A stretch of DNA of 42,318 nucleotides from W1P20-047 sp051878795 (GTDB lineage: Bacteria > Actinomycetota > Coriobacteriia > Coriobacteriales > Eggerthellaceae), in NCBI GenBank assembly GCA_051878795.1, contig JBJEKU010000081.1:1-42318 (forward strand), given 5' to 3'. Numbering within the stretch: position 1 is the first letter of the stretch; every line of letters starts with the position of its first letter. A program made the position numbers and the translations under genes. This document shows positions 41,945 to 42,318 of this stretch, piece by piece. The notes below the pieces were generated by a model that ran no database searches, had not been told where the DNA came from, and worked only from the letters and a program-made list of their open reading frames with translations.

Positions 41945-42318
41945 TCCAATGCTCCAATCAGCTCGTTGATGTCCTTCACGCCATACTGTTCGCAGTATGC
42001 AAGCATTCCGTCGATCACATCGGCGGTTGCGTGGGGATTGACGAAGTTAGCGGTACCCACGGAAACTGCAGTGGCGCCTGCAAGCATGAATTCGATGGCG
42101 TCTTCGCCGGTCATGATGCCGCCCATGCCCAGAATGGGGACCTTCACTCCCTTGGACACCTGCCAAACCATACGCAAAGCCACAGGTTTAACCGCAGGAC
42201 CGGACAAACCGCCCACTACGCGTGCGAGCTTGGGCTTGCGGGTACGCGCATCGACAGCCATGCCCAGCAAGGTGTTGATGAGCGAGATGGCATCCGCGCC
42301 GTTCGCTTCAGCCGCCTG
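41938..42318 (-). CDS. pyrD: Dihydroorotate dehydrogenase (5' part beyond window)
   Basis: The C-terminal 126 residues of PyrD, which oxidises dihydroorotate to orotate. The frame is open through the right edge, so the N-terminus lies outside. It shows GADAISLINTLLGMAVD, GGLSGPAVKPVAL, ILGMGGI with the FMN phosphate-binding glycines and VSVGTANFVNP. This pattern fits class 1, most like the 1B type that works with PyrK; the pyrK gene would lie off the right side. Confidence 0.94.
   Translation of the reverse strand, partial: QAAEANGADAISLINTLLGMAVDARTRKPKLARVVGGLSGPAVKPVALRMVWQVSKGVKVPILGMGGIMTGEDAIEFMLAGATAVSVGTANFVNPHATADVIDGMLAYCEQYGVKDINELIGALEC

Overview
This window looks like a stretch of ordinary chromosome from an anaerobic actinobacterium of the class Coriobacteriia, probably Eggerthellaceae-like. 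The lineage call is an inference from gene content and from memory of gene orders; no search was run. Supporting signs are an actinobacterial-type integration host factor (mIHF) in front of gmk and rpoZ, an RNase J with a long basic N-terminus, a Gram-positive type LexA box at recA, and GC content in the mid-50s by eye (not counted). I saw no rRNA, tRNA, CRISPR array, phage or insertion sequence.

I call 36 protein genes. All but one lie on the minus strand, so the genes read from high to low coordinates; only rpsT is on the plus strand. Both edges cut genes: rny on the left and pyrD on the right.

Layout in the direction of transcription. (1) 42318-38638: pyrD, pyrF, mihF, gmk, rpoZ, thiI (pyrimidine synthesis, nucleoid protein, nucleotide supply, RNA polymerase omega, tRNA thiolation). 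(2) 38530-33531: comEA, comEC, holA and a double [4Fe-4S] protein (DNA uptake and replication clamp loader), ending at a two-way terminator shared with convergent rpsT. (3) 32536-27914: a small putative lipoprotein, lepA, a 61-residue membrane protein, dusB, hemW. (4) 27766-19896: a tightly packed hrcA-dnaJ-rsmE-mtaB-phoH-ybeY-dgkA-era-recO operon behind a degenerate CIRCE operator, mixing heat-shock control with tRNA, rRNA and ribosome maturation. (5) 19740-15509: a structured leader, rpsO, pnp and an M16 peptidase. (6) 15441-7902: dapB, dapA, rnj, ftsK and a RodZ-like membrane protein. (7) 7834-4821: yajQ, rimO and a fused pgsA-pncC gene. (8) 4681-2900: recA-recX under a LexA-controlled promoter. 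(9) 2668-1: a DUF4405-like membrane protein with a cysteine tail, then rny.

From memory, blocks 2-4 and blocks 5-9 follow two gene orders well known from Bacillus subtilis (comEA...lepA-hemW-hrcA...era-recO, and rpsO-pnp...dapA-rnj-ftsK-rodZ-pgsA-cinA-recA-rny), joined end to end here. Against that backbone the local novelties stand out: the pgsA/cinA fusion, the membrane protein inserted between recA and rny, the small lipoprotein and membrane protein flanking lepA, the long tail on ribosomal protein S20, and missing grpE/dnaK between hrcA and dnaJ.

I did not find a clear new defence or mobile system. The best leads are the PgsA-PncC fusion, the cysteine-tailed membrane protein, the S20 tail, the rpsO leader RNA and the hrcA control region.
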